DNA of 64,000 bases from JBOZRQ01 sp050789255. Its GTDB lineage: Bacteria > Bacillota > Sulfobacillia > Symbiobacteriales > Symbiobacteriaceae. This document shows positions 41,094 to 50,545 of the stretch, piece by piece. The position numbers and the translations under genes are program-made. The first letter of the stretch is position 1; each line of letters opens with the position of its first letter. The notes below the pieces were generated by a model. That model saw only the letters and a list, made by a program, of their open reading frames with translations, was not told the DNA's origin and did no database searches. The stretch lies in contig JBOZRQ010000049.1 in the NCBI GenBank assembly GCA_050789255.1, forward strand, positions 124,001 to 188,000, written 5' to 3'.

Positions 41094-43049
41094 CTACAGG
41101 AGTCCCAGCCACTGCCAGAACGGAATGCTCAGCCACACTCCTCCCAGAGTAAGGGCTGCGTGGATCAGCGAAAGGCTGCGGATCTGCTTATGCCGGAAGG
41201 CCCGCTCCTCAGACCCGCCGTAGGCGGCCATGTACATGGGATTCCCCTGCGGAATGATAAAATGGCTCGCCATAATCAGAATCACAAGTCCGACGATGAA
41301 GGGGTTGTACCCGAGCTTCTGAGATATCGGGGCCAACGCCAGCGCCGCCAGCAGGATCGTGGGCTGAAAGGGCACCGCCAGGTGAATCAGGGCTGTCAGC
41401 ACAGCGACGCCGGTCAGAAACAGCCAGGGATGGCCAGCAAGGGGCTGCACCAGCGGAACGATCGCCCCGCTCATCAGCTTGACGAATCCGCTCTTGTCAG
41501 TCAGGGTGGCAATCCCAAGCAGGCCGCCCGTGAGCAATAAGAACCCCCAGTCGATTCCCTTGCGGAGCAGATCCTTGTCAATGATCCCGCTCGCGGCCAG
41601 AAGGAGAAAACCGGGCAGCGCAACCCAGGTCGGGTCAATACCGTGCAGCGGCTGGGTGATGAAGGCACCTACAATGGCCAGCACTACCCAGACCGTGAGC
41701 CACTCATGCCGGCTCATAGGTCCCAGCACAGACAGCTGCGACTGCACGAGCTGCGGTGAAACCCGGATGCTCTGCTGAGGCCTGTAGAGCCGCAGGATGG
41801 CCAGTAGGGTGCTCAGGAAGACGAAGGCAGAGGCGGGCAGCGCCGCCAGGAACCAGGAGCCCCAGCTGATTCCGGCCTTCGCTGCCTCCGGGAGCACACT
41901 CCAGATGAGCAGCGTGACGCTGCCGCCCGTCAACGAGATGTAGTAGATGCAGCTGAAACCCAGGAAGCAGGCCATGGCCAGTCCGGCCGACTCCCTGCTG
42001 TTGTCCTTAAACCGCATGGCCTCGGAAAGCTCCAGGGAGAGCCGGGAGGCCATGGCCTGGCGCCCTGTAACGCCGGGCAAGAACGGAGCCAGGATCAGGC
42101 CGCCAATGGCCAGGGCTGTGGACTGCCCGGTATAGGTGGGCGGAAACAGCCTCAGCATGTGCAGGGCGATCCGGTAGAGCAGCCCGGTGCGGGAGATTCC
42201 CGCCGAGATTCCGAGCACGGCGAGCAGAAGGAACCAGGTGCGGTTGGAGAAGCCGGAGAAGGCGACCTCGGGGCTAACGATGCCGACCACGCCAGCCACC
42301 AGACCGATCCCCAGCGCTACCACATAGTCCGGCAGGGCATCGAAGAGCCAGGACCCGACTCCCCAGACCAGAATGCCCAGGCAGGTCCGCATGGCCGAAA
42401 AGCTCAGTTGGGTGCCCCCGGCTGTGGCCACCCCCAACCCAGCCAGAACCGGGAGACCGTAGACCGCCCAGGTGCGCCACGAGAAGCCCCGCGCTTTGGG
42501 CTTTTCCTCGGTCGGCCTCTCCATGGCGACTGCGGTGGAAACCGCCGCTGCGGAGACGCTCTCCATTGACTCCGTCGCCCCTTCCAGGGAAGCCCAGACC
42601 TCCTCGGCATGGAGCATCAGGGCTGTCTTCGTCCTGGCGAGCTCGTCCAGAGCGACCGCTGACCTCTTCACCATCGCCTGGCTGAACTGCCGGAGCAGAT
42701 TCGGGTGTTGCCCGAGAATCGCTTCAAAACGGCTCGTCTCCAGCCGGTACAACACCGCATCCTCCACGGCCCGGTACGTGAACCGAGTCTCCGGCAAAGC
42801 GGGCTCGACTCCAATCTCACCAAGGGTTTCGCCGGGTCCCATAGTCATTAGCGTGACCGGAACATCGTTGACCTCTAGATACAGCCCTACCTTGCCAACA
42901 TAGATGAAGTAGACATAGGAAGCCCCCGCATCCTCCGGATCAACCAGTTCCCCCCTCGGAACCTCGATCGCCTCGATATCCGACACCAGCTTGGCCAGTT
43001 CGACCCGAGGCAACTGTGACAGCAGCGGAAGGTTGCTAATGGCCTGCAC
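41094..43049 (-). CDS. Cyclic-nucleotide-binding domain fused to a DASS/SLC13-type anion transporter
   Basis: A 651-residue fusion. Residues 1-130 form a cNMP-binding (CAP-like) domain: SNLPLLSQLPRVELAKL, VPRGELVDPEDAGASYVYFIYVGKVGLYLE, then MGPGETLGEIG. Residues 190-650 contain about 11-12 hydrophobic segments with family motifs LALGIGLVAGVVG and FLPGVTGRQAMASR and a late FIIPQGNPMYMAAYGG, resembling Na-coupled dicarboxylate/sulfate carriers. This suggests a carboxylate transporter whose activity is gated by a nucleotide. GTG at 43049 has AGGGGG six bases upstream; an earlier ATG lacks a site. It is monocistronic. Confidence 0.8.
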   Translation of the reverse strand: MQAISNLPLLSQLPRVELAKLVSDIEAIEVPRGELVDPEDAGASYVYFIYVGKVGLYLEVNDVPVTLMTMGPGETLGEIGVEPALPETRFTYRAVEDAVLYRLETSRFEAILGQHPNLLRQFSQAMVKRSAVALDELARTKTALMLHAEEVWASLEGATESMESVSAAAVSTAVAMERPTEEKPKARGFSWRTWAVYGLPVLAGLGVATAGGTQLSFSAMRTCLGILVWGVGSWLFDALPDYVVALGIGLVAGVVGIVSPEVAFSGFSNRTWFLLLAVLGISAGISRTGLLYRIALHMLRLFPPTYTGQSTALAIGGLILAPFLPGVTGRQAMASRLSLELSEAMRFKDNSRESAGLAMACFLGFSCIYYISLTGGSVTLLIWSVLPEAAKAGISWGSWFLAALPASAFVFLSTLLAILRLYRPQQSIRVSPQLVQSQLSVLGPMSRHEWLTVWVVLAIVGAFITQPLHGIDPTWVALPGFLLLAASGIIDKDLLRKGIDWGFLLLTGGLLGIATLTDKSGFVKLMSGAIVPLVQPLAGHPWLFLTGVAVLTALIHLAVPFQPTILLAALALAPISQKLGYNPFIVGLVILIMASHFIIPQGNPMYMAAYGGSEERAFRHKQIRSLSLIHAALTLGGVWLSIPFWQWLGLL

Positions 43050-43165
43050 GATGAACCCCCTTTTTTGGTCACCTTTGTTCAAATTTGCAATAGAGATTAA
43101 CATAATCAACTAAAAAATGCGGGACTTATCTAGTGGGTTCCATACTGAACAGCCCCTTGCCACCA

Positions 43166-43197
43166 GGAAGCGCCATCGGTCTCACGATGGCGCTTCC
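43166..43197 (-). terminator. Hairpin after the NMT1-like binding-protein gene
   Basis: GGAAGCGCCATCG pairs perfectly with CGATGGCGCTTCC around a 6-base loop, 14 bases past the stop. A T run is absent, so termination efficiency is uncertain. Confidence 0.6.
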
Positions 43198-43211
43198 GCA
43201 GTTGAAACTGC

Positions 43212-44291
43212 TTACCGGGCTCCGGCCAGGAATTGCAGATTGATGGACGTGGGGATGTCAACCTTGGCGTCGGCAGGGATAACCTGCTTCTCAATCAGCT
43301 CGCGCAGAACGGTCTCCATGCTGGCCTGGGGCACGGTGCCGGTCAGGGACAGTGCCTCGATGTTCTCGGTCACCATGAGCTCGTAGAGCTTCGGGTCGAA
43401 ACCAGCCTTATACTCTGCGGGCAGCGTGTTGGCGATCTCCGCCGGCGAGTGGCCCTTGATGAAGTCGCTGCCCTTCTGGATCGCCTGGACCACACGCTTG
43501 ACCAGCTCCGGGTTCTTCTCAAGGATCTCCTGGCGGGTGACCAGGGTCCCCAGCGGGTAGCCCGTACCGTACAGGTTCACGGTGTCCTTGGTCTTGCGGA
43601 AATCGTAGAGGGTCCAGGCCTTGTTGCTGCCAGTGAGCTCGGTGATCTGCGGGTCAACGTGCATGGCTGCGGAGATCTGCTTCTTGTCCCACATGTCGGC
43701 GAGCTTGTCCTTCGCGGCGACGAACTCCACGTCGTTCGGGTTCATGCCAGCCTGCTTCATCAGGGAGAGCACAGCGCTGTGGGTGCCGCCGCCCAGGCTG
43801 GAAACGCCGATCTTCATGCCCTTCAGATCCTTGATCGAGGTCACCTTGCCCTTGAGATCGTTCTGGACGATCATGATCAGCCCGGGGTTCTGATTGAGGA
43901 AGGAGACGACCACGAGGTCGGCGCCTTGGGCCCGGTTCTTCAACACATGGTCGTAGGCCAGCAGAGCAAAGTCGGCTTCACCGGCCATCAGCGCCTTTGA
44001 GGCGTCGTTGCCGCCAGGGGTCTTCAGAACTGAAAGATCGACGCCCTGCTCCTTGAATGCGCCCGTGCCCTCGGCCACCATCTCAGAGAGCCACAGCACG
44101 CCGCCCCACGGTCCGGGAGCAATGCGGGCGGTCAGCGTCTTCGGCTCCGGGGCGGCAGGGGTCTGGGTTGACTGAGCCGGCGTCTTGCTGTCGCCGCCCG
44201 GAGTGGCGGTCTTCGGTGCTCCTCCGCAACCAGCAATCCCCATCAACACCATAGTAAGAACCAGAGACATCCAAACCTTTGCCTTACGCAT
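43212..44291 (-). CDS. Orphan ABC-type substrate-binding lipoprotein (NMT1/SsuA-like)
   Basis: A 359-residue lipoprotein with lipobox AGC (Cys22), a Pro/Thr-rich linker, and a type II binding fold: FKEQGVDLSVLKTPGGNDASKALMAGEADFALL, KDLKGMKIGVSSLGGGTHS. These are NMT1/SsuA-type features for nitrate, sulfonate or thiamine-precursor-like ligands. No permease or ATPase gene accompanies it. Instead it lies 33 bases after a chemoreceptor gene on the same strand, behind AGGGAGG. It may deliver ligand to that receptor and not to a transporter (inference). Confidence 0.85.
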   Translation of the reverse strand: MRKAKVWMSLVLTMVLMGIAGCGGAPKTATPGGDSKTPAQSTQTPAAPEPKTLTARIAPGPWGGVLWLSEMVAEGTGAFKEQGVDLSVLKTPGGNDASKALMAGEADFALLAYDHVLKNRAQGADLVVVSFLNQNPGLIMIVQNDLKGKVTSIKDLKGMKIGVSSLGGGTHSAVLSLMKQAGMNPNDVEFVAAKDKLADMWDKKQISAAMHVDPQITELTGSNKAWTLYDFRKTKDTVNLYGTGYPLGTLVTRQEILEKNPELVKRVVQAIQKGSDFIKGHSPAEIANTLPAEYKAGFDPKLYELMVTENIEALSLTGTVPQASMETVLRELIEKQVIPADAKVDIPTSINLQFLAGAR

Positions 44292-44324
44292 CTTTCTGGT
44301 TTCCTCCCTCTACTATATGTGGAA

Positions 44325-46193
44325 CTATATACGGAACTGCCCGACCAAGCCTCGCAGTTCGGCAGCCGTCTGGGAAAGGCGCCTGGCCGAATCGGCGATG
44401 CTGCTGACGGACTGGTTCACCTGAAGGACAGCGTCGGAGACGCTGGAGACCGCCTCGGCATTCTCCACAGAGACCTGACTGACACCCTGGATCGAGTCCT
44501 TCACCTCGTCGGCCCCGGCGGCCATCTCCTCGGTGGCAGCGGAGTTTTCCTGGGTGACCGCTGCGACCTCTTCGACTGCCCGGGCCGCGTCCCGGCTGGC
44601 GACCAGCACCGATTGTGCCGCGGAGGAGATCTCACGGATGTCGGAGGTCGTCCGCTCAACTGTGCTGAGGATATCTTTGAGCGCTTTGCCTGCATCGGCG
44701 GCGAGCTGAGCGCCCGCCTCCACCTGCACCGAGCCCTCCTGAATGGCCGCTACAGCTTCCTTCGTGCCGGCCTGGATGCTCTCGATGATGCTCCGGATCT
44801 CTGTGGCCGACAGCGCCGTGCGCTCAGCCAGTTTCCGCACCTCTTCGGCGACCACGGCGAATCCGCGGCCCTGCTCACCGGCCCGAGCGGCCTCAATCGC
44901 CGCGTTGAGTGCGAGGAGGTTGGTCTGCTTGGAGATCTCCGTGATGACCTGCATGATCTCACCGATGCGCTTGCCCTGCTCACCCAGGGCCGAAACCTTA
45001 TCGGCTGCCCACACCACCTGGTCCCGGACCTGATTCATGCCGTCCAGGGTCTGATCGACGATGCTGGCGCCCTTGTGGGCAGTGGCAGCGGCGTCACGGG
45101 ATGCATTGGCGATTACGGACGCTTGAGAGGCGACCCTCTCCATGGATTGAACCATCGACCCGATGGTGACTGTGGTGTCCTGCACCTGACGGGCCTGTTG
45201 TTGTGCACCGCTGGCGATCTGATCGATTGCAGCTACCAGTTCCGCCATGGTCTCCCTGGCAGCTCCGGTCTCGGCCGTCTGCCGTTCGGCGCCCAGAGCG
45301 ACCTGCGTGACCGCTGCGGACACCCCCGAGAAGACCTCTGCCATCGCTCCCGATGACTTCTCCATCTCCCGGGAGCGAAGCAACATGTCGTCGGAGGCCT
45401 CGGAGACCCGGCGAACAATCCCGGCAAGCCCCTTCACCAGCTGGTTGAAGCTGTCGGCAAGCATGCCGATCTCGTCGTTGGAGCTCACCCTGAGCTGCTT
45501 GGTCAGGTCGCCGGCACCGGAGGCGATATCCTTGAGCTGGCGGGCCACGGCCCGAAGGGGGACAACAACAACCTTAAATATGTAAGCGGTTACGGCAATA
45601 CCGACAAGAACGCTCAAGGCAAGTACTACCGACAGGACCAGGAAGGCGGTGCGGGCCTCGTTCTTCGCCTCAATCCGAGCCGAGTCAACACGGGCCTGAA
45701 TGAGGGTTCGCAGCTCCTTGGTCTGCTTGCCAAGTGACTCACCGATTGCCCGGGCGTTGTCAGCTTGCAGTACCAGCTGGTAGGCCTGAAGGTTTTCACC
45801 GTTGAGGAACAGCCCGTCAACCATACGGTCGAACCGCTTGCGCTGCTCGGACAGCAGCGCCGTCTTGGCAGCGAGTTCACCGTCACCTTGCCCAGTGCTC
45901 TCTAACTTCTCGATATAGCCATCGACCAGCGCACGGGACTGCTTGATTTCACGCTGCCGGTCGTCCCGTGTAGCGGCGTATGCCATTAGCAGTTGTGACT
46001 GTGTTTGAATTTCGCTGTTTAGCTGCTCTGCTACCAGTGCAAGTGGAAACGTTTGCTCAACAACCTTGCCATACTGGCCGTCGAGCCGGCTGAGGGCTAG
46101 GTAGCTCCACCCCCCGCTTATGCCAAGGAGTAGCAACATCAATAGAAATCCAATCGAGAGTTTCGCGCCAATGCCCAGGCGCATTCGCCGCAT
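44325..46193 (-). CDS. Methyl-accepting chemotaxis protein 2
   Basis: A 622-residue chemoreceptor. Helix 1 is near residues 8-30 and helix 2 near 185-208; the segment between is a four-helix-bundle-type ligand domain (LDGQYGKVVEQTFPLALVAEQLNSEIQTQSQ). HAMP and the signalling domain with tip EAARAGEQGRGFAVVAEEVRKLAERT follow. The ATG at 46193 has GGGGGG seven bases upstream; an earlier in-frame ATG lacks a site. It is upstream of, and probably co-transcribed with, an orphan binding protein. Confidence 0.92.
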   Translation of the reverse strand: MRRMRLGIGAKLSIGFLLMLLLLGISGGWSYLALSRLDGQYGKVVEQTFPLALVAEQLNSEIQTQSQLLMAYAATRDDRQREIKQSRALVDGYIEKLESTGQGDGELAAKTALLSEQRKRFDRMVDGLFLNGENLQAYQLVLQADNARAIGESLGKQTKELRTLIQARVDSARIEAKNEARTAFLVLSVVLALSVLVGIAVTAYIFKVVVVPLRAVARQLKDIASGAGDLTKQLRVSSNDEIGMLADSFNQLVKGLAGIVRRVSEASDDMLLRSREMEKSSGAMAEVFSGVSAAVTQVALGAERQTAETGAARETMAELVAAIDQIASGAQQQARQVQDTTVTIGSMVQSMERVASQASVIANASRDAAATAHKGASIVDQTLDGMNQVRDQVVWAADKVSALGEQGKRIGEIMQVITEISKQTNLLALNAAIEAARAGEQGRGFAVVAEEVRKLAERTALSATEIRSIIESIQAGTKEAVAAIQEGSVQVEAGAQLAADAGKALKDILSTVERTTSDIREISSAAQSVLVASRDAARAVEEVAAVTQENSAATEEMAAGADEVKDSIQGVSQVSVENAEAVSSVSDAVLQVNQSVSSIADSARRLSQTAAELRGLVGQFRI

Positions 46194-46335
46194 AAGTACG
46201 CCCCCCAATAATAGGTCGAAAGACCCAGGTTTTTCCTCTCCATCATAGAATCTGGGCAGAATAATGTCAATACATTCCATATGTGCAATCTTTTGTTTCT
46301 ATACCAAATAATCACGGCACTCTTCTGGTCGGAAA

Positions 46336-46365
46336 ACGGAAAAGACCGGCGCTTTCGCGCCGGTC
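46336..46365 (-). terminator. Rho-independent terminator of the CYTH gene
   Basis: A 9-bp stem GACCGGCGC / GCGCCGGTC with a 4-base loop; TTTTCCGTTTTCC follows on the minus strand, 23 bases after the stop. Confidence 0.88.
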
Positions 46366-46388
46366 CATGAATGGTGTGAGGTTGTGGA

Positions 46389-47045
46389 CTATGCTTTCGC
46401 TTTGTCCTTTAGCCGGAGGCCCCGCTCCAGCTTGGAAGCAGCAGCGGGGGCCAGCTCGCCGCCCGCTACAGCATAGAGTTCCTGCTCCACCTTGCGCAGG
46501 AAATTCTCGTAGGGCTCACCCTTGAGGGATTCAATCTCAATGTCAAACAGCGGGTTCGGGGCGAGGCCGGGGTATTCGACCATGTCGAGGCTCAGCATGG
46601 CGACGGCGCCGATCGGTCGGCTCATTCGGGCCGTGTGCACCTCAACGGTACGCACCAGGGAGCCGCACCGCTCCATGCCGGCGAAGTCGGTGAAGGGGAA
46701 CGGACCTTCGCCTACCTGGTCTCGCACGTGGGAGAGCACCCAGTCGAGACGCTCCTGGGTGAGGGGCTCCTGGAACTCCTCGCGCTGCGACAGCGAACCG
46801 TCCTGGCTGCGGTTGATCTTCAGGGTGACATAGGGCATACCGTTCTCGACACGGAGCCGGAGCCCGGCGCCAATGCGCGCAAGGGCGCCGTCCTCGGTAT
46901 CAAAGTATACATCGCGAAGCTCGAACTTCTGAACGGGCCCGAGCGGCAGACCTGCAAGGCTAGGCGCCATGGCCATCCGTGTAAAGAACATGACAGGCCC
47001 GCCGACAATGGCGGGCCGTACAGTGAGCTTGATCTCGATTTCCAC
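46389..47045 (-). CDS. CYTH-domain protein (triphosphate tunnel-type)
   Basis: A 218-residue protein opening with EIEIKL (residues 2-7), the ExExK-type motif of the CYTH fold, with further charged strands (FELRDVYFDTEDGALARIGAGLRLRVENG, VTLKINRS) that fit a triphosphate-binding tunnel. Family members include thiamine triphosphatases, adenylate cyclases and inorganic triphosphatases; which this is cannot be told from sequence. GTG start with GGAAGG at 12 bases. It is monocistronic, just downstream of the Liv-type operon but separated by its own promoter-sized gap. Confidence 0.78.
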   Translation of the reverse strand: MEIEIKLTVRPAIVGGPVMFFTRMAMAPSLAGLPLGPVQKFELRDVYFDTEDGALARIGAGLRLRVENGMPYVTLKINRSQDGSLSQREEFQEPLTQERLDWVLSHVRDQVGEGPFPFTDFAGMERCGSLVRTVEVHTARMSRPIGAVAMLSLDMVEYPGLAPNPLFDIEIESLKGEPYENFLRKVEQELYAVAGGELAPAAASKLERGLRLKDKAKA

Positions 47046-47107
47046 TAGATCGTGCCGCCTTCCGTATGTAGGGTCATACGGAGAGTATACCCCAAACGGC
47101 GGGAATT

Positions 47108-47812
47108 TTACACCCCAAGAAATCTCTCCTGGATGTGGGGGTCCCCAAGTAGCTCTGCAGACGGACCCGAGAGCGTGATTCGCCCGGTCTCCAGCACATA
47201 GGCGCGGTGTGCGACCTCCAGTGCGTGGTGCACGTTCTGCTCGACCAGCAGGACCGTGACGCCCCGGCTGTTGACCTCGCGCACTACGTTGAAGACCTCC
47301 TTGACGAGCATGGGCGCCAGCCCGAGGGACGGTTCATCGAGCATGATCAGCCGGGGGAGGCTCATAAGCCCACGGCCGATGGCGCACATTTGTTGCTCGC
47401 CGCCCGAGAGGGTGCCCGCCTTCTGGTGCTGGCGCTCGTGCAGGCGGGGGAAGAGTTCATAGACCCGCCTGAGCGTCTGGTCTTTCTGCTTGCGGGCTTG
47501 GGTGGTGTAAGCGCCGAGCTCCAGATTCTCGAGTACGGTCATGCCTGGCCATAGCTGACGCGCCTCCGGAATGAGGGCGATCCCTCGGGTCACCAACTCG
47601 TGGGGCTGCAGACCTGCAATCGCTTGCCCCTCGAAGGTGATGCTGCCGCTGCGCGGCGGGACTAGACCGGAAATCGCCCTCAGCGACGTGGACTTACCGG
47701 CGCCGTTGGCACCGATCAGGGTGACGATCTCCTTCTCCTGCACCTCAAACGAGACGCCCCAGAGGGCCTGAACGTCGCCGTAAAAAACGTTGATATCCTT
47801 GACTGTGAGCAC
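47108..47812 (-). CDS. LivF-type ABC transporter ATP-binding protein, second operon
   Basis: A 234-residue ATPase with Walker A GANGAGKST, signature LSGGEQQ and Walker B LIMLDEPSLGLAP. GTG start, 13 bases after the LivG-type stop. It drives the second Liv-type importer with the LivG-type protein. It is a paralog of the gene at 14040; substrate unknown. Confidence 0.92.
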   Translation of the reverse strand: MLTVKDINVFYGDVQALWGVSFEVQEKEIVTLIGANGAGKSTSLRAISGLVPPRSGSITFEGQAIAGLQPHELVTRGIALIPEARQLWPGMTVLENLELGAYTTQARKQKDQTLRRVYELFPRLHERQHQKAGTLSGGEQQMCAIGRGLMSLPRLIMLDEPSLGLAPMLVKEVFNVVREVNSRGVTVLLVEQNVHHALEVAHRAYVLETGRITLSGPSAELLGDPHIQERFLGV

Positions 47813-47825
47813 GGTCCGGCCCCCC

Positions 47826-48555
<730 letters not shown>

Positions 48556-48566
<11 letters not shown>

Positions 48567-49560
48567 GGCGCGCCTCCTTCCGGGCGGTGTTCCGCGGGGT
48601 CAGCAGCGTCCCAAGGCGGCGGAGCAAGCCGTAGATGCCCAGGGGCTCAAACAGCATCACCACAATCAGCAGCATGCCGTAGATCATCAGGTTGGAATCT
48701 CGGAGCGCCTGAATGGTCAGCAGTTTGATCTGGATGTACCCAAAGACCGCCCCGCCGATCACAGGGCCGAGCAGCGTACCCACGCCACCGATGACGGGCA
48801 TGAGCACGATTTGCAGCGACATGGAGAAGGCGAAAACCGAGTTTGGTGCGATGTACTGGAAGTTGATGGCGTACAGGCTGCCAGCGACGGCCATAAGGGC
48901 CGCCGACAGGGCGTGGGCGTACACCTTGTAGCCGGTTGAGTTGATACCCAACGCCTCTGCGGCATCCATCTCTTGCTTGATGGCGGCGAGGGCAAGGCCG
49001 AACCGGGAGTTTTGCACGGTCCAAACCACGGCGATGACGACGACGACCAGGATCAGCATCATGTAATAGTTTTCGAGGAAGATCGCCTCCCCTCGGGACG
49101 CGCCGGGGAGCAGCTTGTAGAAAAAATCGCCGTACGAAAGCGGCATGCGCCTGCCGCTGGAGCCGCCGGTCCACCGGACCCCCTGGGCGAAGACCCGCAC
49201 CGCCTCTGAAATCCCGATGGTGGCGATGGTGAAGTACGGGCCGCGCAGCCGGAAGGTTGGCAAGCCCACCAAGACGGCGAAGGCCGCCGCGGCTACCATG
49301 CCTACCGGGATCGTGGCGTAAGCGTTCCACCCCTGCAGTGAGAGCAGCACGGTGGCGTAGGCGCCGATGCCCATGAAGGCGGCATAGCCAAAGGAGACCT
49401 GTCCGGCCAGTCCGCCCATGATGTTCCAGGCCGAGGCGAGGACAACGAAGAAGGCCACGTTCCAGATGTCATTCAGACTTCCACGCTGCAGGTAGGCGGG
49501 GCCGGCAAAGGCTGCCCCCAAAACCAGAGCGCCGAGGATCAGCCCAGCGTTGCGCTTCAA
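48556..49560 (-). CDS. LivM-type ABC transporter permease, second operon
   Basis: A 334-residue permease with about nine hydrophobic segments. AWNIMGGLAGQVSFGYAAFMGIGAYAT is the LivM N-terminal signature, and MPVIGGVGTLLGPVIGGAVFGYI the coupling region. The ATG overlaps the LivH-type stop as ATGA, and its stop overlaps the LivG-type start. It pairs with the LivH-type permease. Confidence 0.92.
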
Positions 49561-50474
49561 GACCGGGCCACCTCCTTCTTGGCGAACAGCCTGCTAATCT
49601 GGGCGCCCAGCGCCGGGAGCCCCTGCGGCATGACCACCAAGGCCAGCACCAACAAGCCAAAGGTTATGGCGTCCATGAAGATGTTTGGCACCCCCAGGAA
49701 CGGGGCGTACTGCTCGATGAGCGCTATGGTGAGGGCGCCCATGGCGACGCCGGTAAAGGACTCCATGCCGCCGAGCACGATGATCACAAATCCCTTCAGC
49801 AGGAGTCCCCGTCCGAAGTCGGGGGTGAAGGGATAGATCGTCGACATGAGGCCGCCTGCGAGCGCCGCCAGGCCCGTTCCCAGGCCAAAGGCGATGGCCT
49901 GGATCTTCCTGGCGTTGATGCCGACCAGCTGGGCAGCGCTGCGGTTCTGGGTGACCGCCCGAATCGCCTTGCCGAGGTAGGTGCGGGTGATAACCAGGTT
50001 GAGGACCAGCATGGTCGCCACACCGACGATGAAGACGAGCACGTTGGGCACCCCGAACCGAAGCGCCCCGATGCCCACGGACTTCATGGTATAGCTCGTC
50101 AGGATCGACTTGGTGTCGCCGCCCCAGACGTAGTAGCCCACGTTCTGCAGCACCAGCCACAGGCCAAAGAGGAGCAACAGCGACTGAATGGCGGGCGTGT
50201 TCCCGCTCTCGGGCAGGCGCCGCACCACATAGCGGTGCAGGCCGGCGCCGATCAAAAAGAAGAGCGGCCCGGTGACCACGCCCGTCAGGAACGGGTCCAG
50301 GCCGGTCGCCGTGAAGATCGAATAGGTGACGAAGGCGCCCAGCATCATGAAGCCGGCGTGGGCCAGATTGACCATTTTCATGACGCCGTAGATCAGCGCC
50401 AGACCAAAGGACATCGTGGTGTAAAGGCCGGCGAGCAGGAGTCCGTTTATCGTGACTCCGATGAAGTCGATCAT
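49557..50474 (-). CDS. LivH-type ABC transporter permease, second operon
   Basis: A 305-residue permease with about eight hydrophobic segments: TINGLLLAGLYTTMSFGLALIYGVMKMVNLAHAGFMMLGA is the LivH start, and IIVLGGMESFTGVAMGALTIA the conserved late motif. The binding-protein stop lies 71 bases upstream. It is first of four overlapping membrane/ATPase genes, so the operon order is binding protein, LivH, LivM, LivG, LivF. Confidence 0.92.
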   Translation of the reverse strand: MIDFIGVTINGLLLAGLYTTMSFGLALIYGVMKMVNLAHAGFMMLGAFVTYSIFTATGLDPFLTGVVTGPLFFLIGAGLHRYVVRRLPESGNTPAIQSLLLLFGLWLVLQNVGYYVWGGDTKSILTSYTMKSVGIGALRFGVPNVLVFIVGVATMLVLNLVITRTYLGKAIRAVTQNRSAAQLVGINARKIQAIAFGLGTGLAALAGGLMSTIYPFTPDFGRGLLLKGFVIIVLGGMESFTGVAMGALTIALIEQYAPFLGVPNIFMDAITFGLLVLALVVMPQGLPALGAQISRLFAKKEVARS

Positions 50475-50545
50475 GCCTTAACCTCCCGTGTGGGTGGTGA
50501 GCGGAGAACGGCCCCGGACCCCCGAGGGGCCCAGGGCCGCCTGGA

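Noticed and set aside
36272..43197. Possible CRISPR-like or tandem arrays
   Set aside because: Only single hairpins and terminators are present; no regularly spaced direct repeats are seen in this or any other part of the window.
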